From the NCBI GenBank assembly GCA_050953425.1, contig JBMNMQ010000003.1:248001-312000 (forward strand): a stretch of DNA of 64,000 nucleotides, in the 5' to 3' direction. Origin of the DNA: RUG100 sp050953425. Lineage in GTDB: Bacteria; Bacillota; Clostridia; Peptostreptococcales; Anaerovoracaceae. The position numbers and the translations under genes are program-made. The notes under the pieces are model-generated. The model made no database searches and was not told where the DNA came from. It saw nothing but the letters and a program-made list of their open reading frames with translations. Below, piece by piece: positions 17,387-27,100 of this stretch; the stretch's first letter is position 1, and the number at the start of each line of letters is the position of its first letter.

Positions 17387-19969
17387 ATGTTTAGTAATGG
17401 ATCGACTATAGTAAAAGTTGATTTTCATATGCACACAATAGCGGATAAAGAGTTTTCCTTTACTGGAGACAAAGATTATTTTGTTAGCGAATATATCCAA
17501 AAATTAGTGGATGAAGATATCGTTATCGGTGTCATAACGAATCACAACAAATTTGCAAAAGATGAGTATGATCAATTGAGAAAAACCGCCAGAAAAAAAG
17601 GCATACTCATATTACCAGGCATTGAGTTATCAATAAAAGAGGGAGCAAACGGAGTCCATACGTTGATTGTTTTTAATCCTGACGAATGGATAGTGAATGG
17701 GACAAATAGAATTGAAGCTTTTCTAAATGAAGTGTTTAAAGACACACCTAATAGAGAAAATGAAAATACCAGATGTAAATACGATCTTCCAGGAGTAATC
17801 GATATATTAGATAAGTATAATGCTGACTATTTTATTGTTTTTGCACATGTAGAAGCCGACAAAGGTTTTATAAAAGAATGTGGCGGAGGACTAATCAAAT
17901 CATTAGCGTCCAATCCATGGTTTAAAAAGAGAATACTGGGTCTCCAGAAGGTCCGAACAAGGAATAAGATTCCCGTTTTTGAAGAACAAATTGGGTATAA
18001 ACTCCCGTTTTTGGAAGGTTCTGATTGTAAAAACATAGATGCTATCGGGAAAGAAAAAGGCTTTAGTCTTATAAAAATAGGGGACTTATCTTATAACGCT
18101 TTAAAGTTTGCTCTTCAGGCTCATCTCGAAAGAGTGTATGCAAATATTATTACTCATCAATACAGCTATATTAAAGGCATTTCTATAGAAGGCGGACTCC
18201 TTGATAAACAAAATATCGGGCTGTCTCCGGAATTAAATACTTTTATTGGTATAAGAGGTAGCGGGAAATCGGCGCTTATTGAACTATTGCGTTACGCACT
18301 GGAACTCCCCTCATCTGTAGATGAAGACTACAAAGACGAATTGGTCAATTATGTATTAGGCTCAGGAGGAATGATTTGTCTTAATGTAGTAGATGAACAC
18401 GGAACGACCTATCAAATAAAAAGGATATTAGGAGAAAAGCCATATGTATATGATGCGAATGGAAACAATTTGGGTATTGATGTTACCTCTGTTATCCGGA
18501 ATCCTGTTTATTTTGGACAAAAAGACCTGGCCTTAACAAAAGCTGGTTATGAATTTGAACTGCTACATAAATTGGTTAAAAATGATGATAATGCCGATAT
18601 ACGGCTTTTGCAATGTGAGGGTGAATTGAAAAGAAAGATAGAGGAGTGGTATTCGCTTGAAGAAATTCCTGGCCAAATTGAAGATTTAAAATCTCGGCTG
18701 AGAGAGTTAGAGCATAAGTTAAAAGTGTTCAAAGAACGTGGAGTAGTTGAAAAGCTTGAGAAACAGACATCATATACTGCTGATTTTACTGAGGCAAAAA
18801 GTATTACAGCAAACTGTAAGTCGCTCATTAATAAACTTAAGGGAGCGATTGATTACTATGATGAAAGGCCAATAATGTCTGATGGCTATTCATCTGAATA
18901 TAACAAAGAAATATTTGCAGCCATTATTGAAACAGTTAATTCTATTCAAAACCGTTTTAAGTTAATTCGAAATGAAACTGTTGCAATTGAGGCAGATATA
19001 GGCAAGTTGGAGGAATTACAAAACGACCTAAAAAAAGCTATTGATGAATTAAAAGAAGAATTTGCAGAGATCAGAAGAGAGTTGAGCGGGGCACAGTTGG
19101 ATTTGGATATTGATGCTTACACTAAATACCAAGGGGAAATGGATTCAACAAAAAGAGAAATTGCTGCCAAGGAAATTAAATTGGGACATATAGACCCATT
19201 ACAGAAAGAAATAATGGGGTTGATTGCGCGAAGAACTGAGATTCTGCGAGATAATTATATTAGATACAAGAGCGAAATTGAAAAAGTCAACGCAACTCAG
19301 CAAGAATTGCAATTGTCAATAGAATTCAAAGGAGATAAAAAAGCATTTGTAGAACAATTAAGAGAGCAGTTTTCGGGAACTAATCTAAATGGAAACAAGT
19401 ATCAGGAAATTGCATCTGCTTTTACTGATATAGTGGCAATTATTGAGGATGTCATTCTTTTGAAAGGGGAAAAGCTAAAACCTATGCTTACAGAAAAGCA
19501 ATTTTTAGCTGTTGAAGAAAGGATTAACGAAAACTATAAAAAATACATATCGCTTAAAACTGCTGATCTGGTTGAAATAAAATATCACGGAAAAGCACTA
19601 AGTAGGCACTCTACAGGACAAAGAGCATCCGCACTGGCATTATTCATTTTAGCTCAAAATGATAATGATGTAATCATAATTGATCAACCGGAGGATGATC
19701 TTGATAATCAAGTCATCTATTCTGAATTTATAAAACGAATTAAAGAAAAAAAGGCTTCTACACAGTTTATTTTTGCAACTCATAACGCGAACATACCTGT
19801 TTTGGGCGATGCAGAAAAAATTGTTGCTGCAAGTTATACCAATTTAAAAATGGATATGATTCCAGGGACTATTGATACACCGGAGTCTCATAAGCAAATA
19901 GTAACAATAATGGAAGGGGGACAAGAGGCCTTTAATCGAAGAAATGAAATTTATAACTCTTGGGCATGA
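17387..19969 (+). CDS. PHP-domain SMC-like ATPase (TrlF type)
   Basis: An 860-residue fusion. The N-terminal PHP phosphoesterase domain (about 10-260) has the DFHMHT metal motif (H14, H16) and later NHNKF, ELSIKEG and VFAHVEAD. An SMC/Rad50-type ATPase follows, with Walker A IRGSGKSALIE near 290, a coiled coil of about 250 residues (about 410-690), signature HSTGQRASAL near 745, and Walker B IIIDQPEDDLDN near 765. ATG 17387 has AAGGAG. This layout matches the TrlF family of AAA-like ATPases found in defence islands. The PHP domain is a candidate nuclease or phosphatase gated by ATP. Both halves look intact. Confidence 0.85.
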   Translation: MFSNGSTIVKVDFHMHTIADKEFSFTGDKDYFVSEYIQKLVDEDIVIGVITNHNKFAKDEYDQLRKTARKKGILILPGIELSIKEGANGVHTLIVFNPDEWIVNGTNRIEAFLNEVFKDTPNRENENTRCKYDLPGVIDILDKYNADYFIVFAHVEADKGFIKECGGGLIKSLASNPWFKKRILGLQKVRTRNKIPVFEEQIGYKLPFLEGSDCKNIDAIGKEKGFSLIKIGDLSYNALKFALQAHLERVYANIITHQYSYIKGISIEGGLLDKQNIGLSPELNTFIGIRGSGKSALIELLRYALELPSSVDEDYKDELVNYVLGSGGMICLNVVDEHGTTYQIKRILGEKPYVYDANGNNLGIDVTSVIRNPVYFGQKDLALTKAGYEFELLHKLVKNDDNADIRLLQCEGELKRKIEEWYSLEEIPGQIEDLKSRLRELEHKLKVFKERGVVEKLEKQTSYTADFTEAKSITANCKSLINKLKGAIDYYDERPIMSDGYSSEYNKEIFAAIIETVNSIQNRFKLIRNETVAIEADIGKLEELQNDLKKAIDELKEEFAEIRRELSGAQLDLDIDAYTKYQGEMDSTKREIAAKEIKLGHIDPLQKEIMGLIARRTEILRDNYIRYKSEIEKVNATQQELQLSIEFKGDKKAFVEQLREQFSGTNLNGNKYQEIASAFTDIVAIIEDVILLKGEKLKPMLTEKQFLAVEERINENYKKYISLKTADLVEIKYHGKALSRHSTGQRASALALFILAQNDNDVIIIDQPEDDLDNQVIYSEFIKRIKEKKASTQFIFATHNANIPVLGDAEKIVAASYTNLKMDMIPGTIDTPESHKQIVTIMEGGQEAFNRRNEIYNSWA

Positions 19970-20227
19970 TTATCTATAGAATCTGTCTGCAGAGAAGTGG
20001 ATATTGCAGTAGTATATGAAGACACGGATTTTTCATGCACACTGGCGTTTTCAAGAGAGAACTGAAATAAAGAGCCAAGGGTTGGCACATTAAGTGGCAT
20101 GTTTGATTAGTTCTACATCATTTACATCAAAATCTACATCATAAGAAACAAGACGTATAACAATCTGCAACAGGATATAATTTTATGACTGTATGTGAAG
20201 AATTGAAAAGAAAGGGTTTGAAGAGTT

Positions 20228-20683
20228 ATGGAAGGTTATAAAGTAGAAGGAAAGACGTTCCCGACGATGAAGCCGCTGGAAGCAAAGGAGAGCAAGCGCA
20301 AGGCGATCGATTTCTCCAAGGTGCAGATCGAGCCCCTCTTTGAAGAGGAAGTGGATTTTGACACCTTCAGCAAGTCGGACTTCCGCGCGGTCAAGATCAG
20401 ACAGTGCGAAGAGGTGCCGAAGAGCAGAAAGCTGCTCCGCTTTACGCTCGATGACGGCACGGGCGAGCCGCGCACGATCCTCAGCGGCATCAAGGATTAC
20501 TATGATCCCGACGAACTTGTGGGCAGAACGGCGGTGGCCGTCGTCAACCTGCCGCCCCGCAAAATGATGGGCATCGAATCCTGCGGCATGCTGCTGTCGG
20601 CGGTCTGCCGGGAGGACGGCGAAGAACGGCTCAACCTGCTGCTGATCGACGATGCGATCCCGGCAGGGGCGAAATTGTATTAA
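20228..20683 (+). CDS. C-terminal tRNA-binding domain of methionyl-tRNA synthetase type, orphan
   Basis: A 151-residue protein. The first about 45 residues look like the linker after the anticodon domain of bacterial MetRS. Residues 45-151 are the EMAP/Trbp-like tRNA-binding fold: DFDTFSKSDFRAVKI, VPKSRKLLRFTLDDG, TILSGIKDYYDPDELVG, NLPPRKMMGIESCGMLLSA, and IPAGAKLY at the end. There is no synthetase catalytic domain upstream. The frame closes with a stop two codons before ATG 20228, and the sequence just before it is AT-rich island DNA. It is either an independent tRNA-binding protein or the 3' end of metG cut off by the island. The SD is weak. Confidence 0.75.
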   Translation: MEGYKVEGKTFPTMKPLEAKESKRKAIDFSKVQIEPLFEEEVDFDTFSKSDFRAVKIRQCEEVPKSRKLLRFTLDDGTGEPRTILSGIKDYYDPDELVGRTAVAVVNLPPRKMMGIESCGMLLSAVCREDGEERLNLLLIDDAIPAGAKLY

Positions 20684-20748
20684 AGAAAGACGAAGTTCCG
20701 GACGGTCTGCAGGGTATGTGCCCTCCCGGCCGGACAGACTGATGTATC

Positions 20749-20786
20749 CACCCTCTTTGCCGGGTAACCGGCAGGGAGGGTGTTTT
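20749..20786 (+). terminator. Terminator after the tRNA-binding gene
   Basis: CACCCTCTTTGCCGG (20749-20763) pairs with CCGGCAGGGAGGGTG (20768-20782) around GTAA, followed by TTTT. Confidence 0.88.
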
Positions 20787-20809
20787 CATGCATTGTGCAC
20801 GAACATTCA

Positions 20810-21238
20810 GAGGAAACTGCGTCGAATTGCATCGACAAGGCGTCTGCCCCGAAAACGCCGGGCGGAAACGATCAGCGGACCATCGATTACTACATCCGCG
20901 AGGCCAATGCCGGCAAAACCGTCGACGGCGTCACGTATGACGCGAAGACCCGTGTCATCGATGTGGTCGTTACAGATGACGGCGACGGAAAACTGCAGGC
21001 GGAGGTCCGCTATGGCGGCGAAGGGGAGCCGACCTTCACCAACCGCTATCAGCCGCCGACGACGGAGGAAGAGCCGCCGCCGGATCAGGACAGGGGGCAC
21101 GGAAGCAGCGGGCACGGAATGTGGATTGCCCGGAAAGTGAATACCTCCGACGAAGGTCTTCTGAGATCGTATCTCGCCCTCCTTGCGGCTTCGGCGGTCA
21201 TCATGGCATGGGTGCTGCGAAGAAGAAAGAAGGACTGA
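20810..21238 (+). pseudogene. Relic of a pilin-like (FctA-type) surface protein
   Basis: The frame holds only the last part of an FctA/isopeptide pilin domain (TIDYYIREANAGK, VTYDAKTRVIDVVVTDDG, EPTFTNRYQPP), then a Pro/Glu/Gly linker, a hydrophobic anchor (LLRSYLALLAASAVIMAWVL) and RRRKKD. The start overlaps the preceding terminator and the domain lacks its N-terminal half, so the 5' part of the gene is gone. Where a sorting motif such as KTGDE is expected it reads NTSDE. I regard it as a 3' remnant of a sortase-anchored protein. Confidence 0.65.
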
Positions 21239-21298
21239 CGGTCGGAACGAACTGACGAGCAGAACGGACTGACGAGCGGGAAGAACTGACGGTCAGAT

Positions 21299-21333
21299 CC
21301 GCCGTCCTGCCTTGCGGCGGGGCGGCGGTTTTT
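21299..21333 (+). terminator. GC-rich terminator
   Basis: CCGCCGTCCTGCC (21299-21311) pairs with GGCGGGGCGGCGG (21316-21328) with two G-U pairs, followed by five T. Confidence 0.85.
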
Positions 21334-21509
21334 ATGAGGCGGCACTCGAGACGCGGCACCTGCTGTTGATCATTATTTACGAACATGCCGCTGATAACAT
21401 GGACATGGTACGGCGATATAGGGGGCGTATCTATAGATATAAACGTATTTCATGTAAATGGAAGAAAAGCGAAGAAGCAGGTGTGATGATTTTGCAAACT
21501 CGTTGAATA

Positions 21510-21720
21510 AGCAAAATCAGTCAAGATATTTAGTAAATTGATCAAAAGCAACAAAATCAACTAAGAAATTTAGCTAAATATATGAAATAATCAAAATTAT
21601 CCAAGGCATTCCTAAGATAATTCGCTAATCATCTTGAAATCGGCAAAACTAATTAGTAAAATATTATAAAGATTTAGCTTGTTTGCAGATTGTGCAAAAT
21701 AGGAACAGAGAGAAAACAAA
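21510..21720 (+). promoter_or_regulatory. AT-rich region with operator-like repeats before the second AlbA_2 gene
   Basis: This stretch is strikingly AT-rich inside GC-rich DNA. It holds a direct repeat starting CAAAATCA at 21510 and 21552 (42-base spacing), each followed by (C)TAAG/CAAG and a TTTAG-TAAAT stretch. The second copy contains the perfect palindrome ATTTAGCTAAAT (21568-21579). More TTAG/CTAA words follow to about 21690. It is probably the promoter and operator of the gene at 21721. No gene is seen from 21334 to 21720. Confidence 0.5.
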
Positions 21721-23190
21721 ATGCTGCCGAATGAATTAGAAGAATTAGCAAACAGAGTCTGCAGCCGGAAAGCCGAAGAACAAACCATAGAAGTCAAGGC
21801 GGCGCATGAAGGCGTACCGAAACGGCTTTACGACACGCTGTCCTCCTTTTCCAATCAGGACGCGGGGGGCGTGATTCTCTTCGGCATCGATGAGACGGCG
21901 GATTTTGCCAGAGTGGGAGTCTATGATGCGCAGGATCTGCAGAAAAAAGTGACGGAACAGTGCAGCCAGATGGAGCCGCCGGTCCGGGCTTTGTTCACGG
22001 TCACAGAAACAGACGGAGTCGTCATCTGTTCGGCGGAGATCCCCGGCCTCGATCTTTCCTTAAGACCCTGCTATTACAAAGGGAAGGGGCGCATGAAGGG
22101 CTCTTATGTCAGGGTCGGCGATGCCGATCTGCCGATGACGGAATATGAACTGTACAGCTATGAGGCATTCCGCAGACGTCTGCATGACGATGAACGTCCG
22201 GTGGAGCGGGCAGGGATCGACAGCCTTGACAAGGATATGCTGGAAAAATACATCGCATCCCGGAGTCAGGAAAGACCGGGACTCGCCAAACTGGCGGAAG
22301 CAGAGAAGTATGGGATGATGGCGATCCTGCGCGACCAACGACCGACGCTGGCGGCGCTCTTGAACCTCGGCATATATCCGCAGGGATATTTCCCGCAGCT
22401 GTGCATCACGGCGATCGTTGTCCCCGGCCTGCAGATCGGGGATGTCGGCGATGAAAATGCCCGCTTCCTCGACAATCGCCGCCTGGAGGGGACGATTCCG
22501 TCTATGGTGGACGAAGCCCTGCTGTTTTGCAGGCGAAACATGAAAACAAAGACGATCATTGACCCGAAAGCCGGCCGGCGCACGGATCGCACGGAATACC
22601 CGGTGGACGCGATCAGAGAAGCCGTACTGAACGCGCTCATCCACAGAGATTACAGCATCTACACAGAAGGAACCCCGGTGCAGATCAATTTCTTTGCCGA
22701 TCGTCTGGAGATCCACAGCCCCGGCGGTCTGTACGGTCGGATGAGTGTAGAGCAGCTGGGTCATGCCAGGCCGGATCAGCGGAATCCGGCGCTGGCGGTG
22801 ATGGCGGAAGCGCTGACGGAAGCGGAAAACAGGTATTCGGGGATCCCGACGATGCGCAGAGCGATGAAGGAATACCATCTGCCCGAGCCGAAGTTTGAAA
22901 ACCGCCGCAATGAGTTCGTGGTGACGTTCTATAATGCGCAGGGAAAGGCAGATCGCGAGGGCGGCAACGGAAACAGCCGTCGGCACGAAGCGGCGTTCCG
23001 TGAAGAGGCGCTGCTGCGCTTCTGCGAGACACCGAGAAGCAGGCGGGAGATTGCGGATTTTCTGGGCATCGAGACCGCGTTCTATGCGATGCGGCGATAT
23101 GTAAAGCCGCTTCTCGATGCGGGCAAACTGGAGATGACCATACCGGACAAGCCCCGGAGCAATAAACAAAAATTCATAGCACACCATTAG
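21721..23190 (+). CDS. AlbA_2/Schlafen-type ATP-binding wHTH protein
   Basis: A 489-residue protein of the same architecture as 15841-17370 but GC-rich. The AlbA_2 domain is about residues 10-140 (IEVKAAHEGVPKRLYDTLSSF, GGVILFGIDE), the GHKL-like segment contains AIREAVLNALIHRDYS and NRYSGIPTMRRAM, and the C-terminal winged helix ends PDKPRSNKQK, nearly the same ending as the other paralogue. It stands alone. Functions in this family include transcription control and, in defence settings, nucleic-acid processing. Neither can be chosen from sequence alone. Confidence 0.85.
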   Translation: MLPNELEELANRVCSRKAEEQTIEVKAAHEGVPKRLYDTLSSFSNQDAGGVILFGIDETADFARVGVYDAQDLQKKVTEQCSQMEPPVRALFTVTETDGVVICSAEIPGLDLSLRPCYYKGKGRMKGSYVRVGDADLPMTEYELYSYEAFRRRLHDDERPVERAGIDSLDKDMLEKYIASRSQERPGLAKLAEAEKYGMMAILRDQRPTLAALLNLGIYPQGYFPQLCITAIVVPGLQIGDVGDENARFLDNRRLEGTIPSMVDEALLFCRRNMKTKTIIDPKAGRRTDRTEYPVDAIREAVLNALIHRDYSIYTEGTPVQINFFADRLEIHSPGGLYGRMSVEQLGHARPDQRNPALAVMAEALTEAENRYSGIPTMRRAMKEYHLPEPKFENRRNEFVVTFYNAQGKADREGGNGNSRRHEAAFREEALLRFCETPRSRREIADFLGIETAFYAMRRYVKPLLDAGKLEMTIPDKPRSNKQKFIAHH

Positions 23191-23520
23191 CGCCGGGACG
23201 AAGATGCCCGCCCGGCAGGTGCGGCTTGTCGAGATCCGGCGGCATCCTGCCCGGCCGTATTCCGCGATCCGGAAAAATTTTCAAAAGGTTTACCATCGCA
23301 GGGCAGCAGCCCGCTTCGATGCGGCGGATAATAAATTATATAATAACTTCACGGCTGCGGCGGCAGGCGCAGGGCCGGATGGAGCGCCGACGTCCGTGGG
23401 CCGAATAACGGAAAATAATCCACGGGGAACATTGCTGTGCCCCGGGTAAAGAACAAAGTGACGGTAAAATAGCCGTCATGAGCGGCCGCGGGCCGAAACG
23501 AGGGGTGAGAAAACGGATCA

Positions 23521-23549
23521 ACGGGTCATCTGCGGGTGGCCCGTTTTTT
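23521..23549 (+). terminator. Terminator downstream of the AlbA_2 gene
   Basis: ACGGGTCA (23521-23528) pairs with TGGCCCGT (23537-23544) and is followed by a run of T. The 330 bases between the gene and this hairpin hold no convincing gene, only an AT-rich TTATATAATAAC stretch near 23335. Confidence 0.7.
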
Positions 23550-23577
23550 CAGGGCGTGTCTGTGAACGGAACAGTCT

Positions 23578-23770
23578 CCGTTTTACCATCAAGGCGGAAT
23601 CCTGTCTTGCCACCGGATCAGCTGAACGACAGTGTGCTCAAGGCTGCTCCGCAACCCAGGCGTTTTTCCGATGCCGATAAAAGCTGCATGCCGGAATCGC
23701 TCGGCGGCGTGAACAACTTAATTTCTGAGGCATCGAGATGATGCTGCTTCTGTTCATCACGCCCATGATG
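23578..23770 (+). pseudogene. Decayed partial copy of the DUF6044-like membrane-protein gene
   Basis: Base-by-base this stretch follows 28593-28790 of the intact gene. It shares CAAGG(C/G)(G/A)GAATCCT, GGATCAGCTG, TTTTTCCGATGCCGA, ATGCCGGAAT, GCTCGGCGGCGTG and CGCCCATGA. In protein terms FSDADKSCMPESLGGV matches FFDADSGYMPELLGGV. The frame is broken and nothing before or after matches, so it is a short relic of about 65 codons. The remaining bases to 24136 hold no gene I can support. Confidence 0.75.
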
Positions 23771-24136
23771 GTGCAGGCTAAAAATGGGAGCAGCTATTGT
23801 TTGTGGATATCGGCATCGCCTGACCCGACATCAATGCCGGAAAGCCGATATCGGCTGGCGACGCAGGACGTAAACGCCGTAAATCACGGCGAATCGGATG
23901 TGGCGGAATTCTTCTCAGAATTATCAAAGTGCTATAGCAAAGAGAAAGAAAAAATATGTCGCAGGCAGAGAAATCTTGACTATTTCAAGGAGCTATGGCA
24001 TTATTCAGTTAATAAGCCACTGTAGATTCCTTACTGTTCGATCTGTATGATGAAGGGAGTTATTGTACCGCCCGACTGTCACGGGTCGATTGTCTGGTTT
24101 TTTGATAATTTTGATTTGATGTAGAGAGGAGAAGAA

Positions 24137-27100
24137 ATGAGATCAATATCTTTACCCGGCAAAATTTTGACGTTTTTGCTGGCCGGACTGCTGTCCGTTG
24201 TCGGAATTGCCGCCATTCCGAACTCGACTGTGCATGCGGACGATACGTATTACGCGACATCAGCATCCAATTCGATCGGCCAGGTCCACTCGATCTCGAT
24301 CGCGGATCCGGCCGGCTCTGCAGCGGTCGCGTACTGCTATAACCATTCTTCACAGTGGCCGGGCTCCAATCATCCGAGCAGCCTGCCGAACGGGCCGGGA
24401 TATACAAAACACGCCAATGCGAGCGCGCAGGAGTTCGCGGCCAACGCCAGCGGCGCTGCCCTTTCCGCGGACGAGCTGAAAAGCGCGGCGCTGATGACCA
24501 TGTACCACGGATATCCGAAGGACGCAAGCGGATACCAGGCAACATACAATCTTACGGATGACGAATTCAGGACCGTAACGCAGAAAGTGCTCTGGTATTT
24601 TACGGACAACAACATTACCACGATCGACGAGAACAGCTTCACCGGCGGCAACGCGTCGGCCGCAAGCGCGACGAGAATGTATAACGCGGCGCAGGCATTG
24701 TTGCAGAAAGCGCAGGGAACGGCGGATTATCCGTCAAACTACGAACTGGATCTTTATACCACGACAGATACAGATAGCGGGGGGACGACGTACCAGAACC
24801 TGCTCCGGGCGCAGCCTTCTGCCGCAGCAACGCAGACGAGCATCTCGTTCACGAAACAGTGGACAGGCGACAGCGCGTCCGACCGGCCCGGCACCTTATC
24901 CACTGACGATGATTTCTTCGGGAACTGGCTCCAGCTGCAGAAGACCGAGAACGGGACCACGACTGACGTGACCGGATATACGCCGGCGATCACCGTAGAT
25001 TCGAACGACAGCAGCAAGTGGACGGTGAGCTATACCAATCTTCCGGAAACTACCGGCACTTACAGCGTCAAGGAAACCATCCCGTCGGATTCCATTTATT
25101 CGACAACCGATGATACTGTGGAACAGGGCGAGACGCTGACGAACTCCGTGCAGGAAATCAGCAATAATACCACGATCACATTCAGTAAAACGTGGGTGGA
25201 TAACAGCAATGCCGACAGCACCCGTCCGAGCAGCACCGACGCGGCGAACGACAACGGCAAGTTCTCCGACTGGCTGCAGCTGCAGCAGACCGTGAACGGG
25301 GAAACGTCCGATGTCAGCGGATATACGCCGACCATCACGGAGAACGGGAATACATGGACAGTAACATATTCAAATCTCCCGGATATCAACGGCACATACA
25401 GCGTAAAGGAAACGATCCCGAGCGGCAGACCGTACACTACTTCGGATAATACTGCTGCGAACGGCGAGACGCTGACAAATATTGAAACGACGAGCATCAT
25501 CGTCACAAAGGCCTGGAACGATTCCAGCAATCAGGACGGCATCCGTCCGAGCATAACGGATACCGATAACGGACACGGGATCTTCGCGAACTGGCTGAAA
25601 CTGCAGCAGACCGTGAACGGGACCACGACCGATGTGACCGGATATACGCCGGCGATCACGGAAAACAGCGACAATACCAATCAGTGGACGATCATGTATT
25701 CGGGTCTGCCGAAATATACCGCCGCCGGAACGGCGATCACATATTCCGTCGCGGAAACGGTTCCTGATGATACGGATTATGAAGTGAACGACCCGGATGA
25801 CGGCGGCACTGTCGTAAAGACAGGTTCCGCCTCAAACAACGGGGAGCTGAACAATAACCATACGGCCGAAACACAAAACAGCATAACATTCACAAAAACA
25901 TGGACCGGCGACACCGAAAGCAACCGTCCGGACGACAGCACGTTCATCAGCTGGCTCACACTGAAGCAGACTGTGAACGGCACGACAAGTGATGTCACAG
26001 GGACATACACTCCGACTATTGCGAAAAACGGGAACAGCTGGACGGTATCCTATACCGGGCTCCCTGCCATTGAAGGAACATACAGCGTTCAGGAAAACCC
26101 GAGCGATTCCTATCAGGTGTCCGGCAGCAAAACTGTCGAGAATGGAGGAACGCTCACGAACCAATATATGACTATAAGCACCGGCACCACTCTTACATTC
26201 ACAAAAACGTGGAACGATAACAGCAACGCCGACAGCACGCGTCCGAGCAGCACGAATACCGATAACGGGAATGGGATCTTCGCGAACTGGCTGAAACTGC
26301 AGCAGACCGTGAACGGGACCACGACCGATGTGACCGGGTATACGCCGACGATCACGGAAAACGGGAACAGCTGGACCGTCACTTATTCCGGGCTCCCGGA
26401 GATCAACGGCACGTACAGTGTCAAGGAAACGATCCCGAGCGGCAGACCGTACACTACTTCGGATAATACTGCTGCGAACGGCGAGACGCTGACAAATATT
26501 GAAACGACGAGCATCATCGTCACAAAGGCCTGGAACGATTCCAGCAATCAGGACGGCATCCGTCCGAGCATAACGGATACCGATAACGGACACGGGATCT
26601 TCGCGAACTGGCTGAAACTGCAGCAGACCGTGAACGGGACCACGACCGATGTGACCGGATATACGCCGGCGATCACGGAAAACAGCGACAATACCAATCA
26701 GTGGACGATCATGTATTCGGGTCTGCCGAAATATACCGCCGCCGGAACGGCGATCACATATTCCGTCGCGGAAACGGTTCCTGATGATACGGATTATGAA
26801 GTGAACGACCCGGATGACGGCGGCACTGTCGTAAAGACAGGTTCCGCCTCAAATCTCGAGACGCTGAACAATAACCATACGGCCGAAACACAAAACAGCA
26901 TAACATTCACAAAGACATGGACCGGCGATACTGAAAACGACCGTCCAGACGACAGCACGTTCATCAGCTGGCTCACACTGAAGCAGACTGTGAACGGCAC
27001 TACAAGCGATGTTACAGGGACATACACTCCGACTATTACGAAAAGCGGGAACAGCTGGACGGTATCCTATACAGGACTCCCTGCCATCGCAGGAACATAC

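Noticed and set aside
23738..24025. 95-codon frame before the adhesin
   Set aside because: Its first part is the relic of the membrane-protein gene in a shifted frame and the rest matches nothing. No ribosome site.
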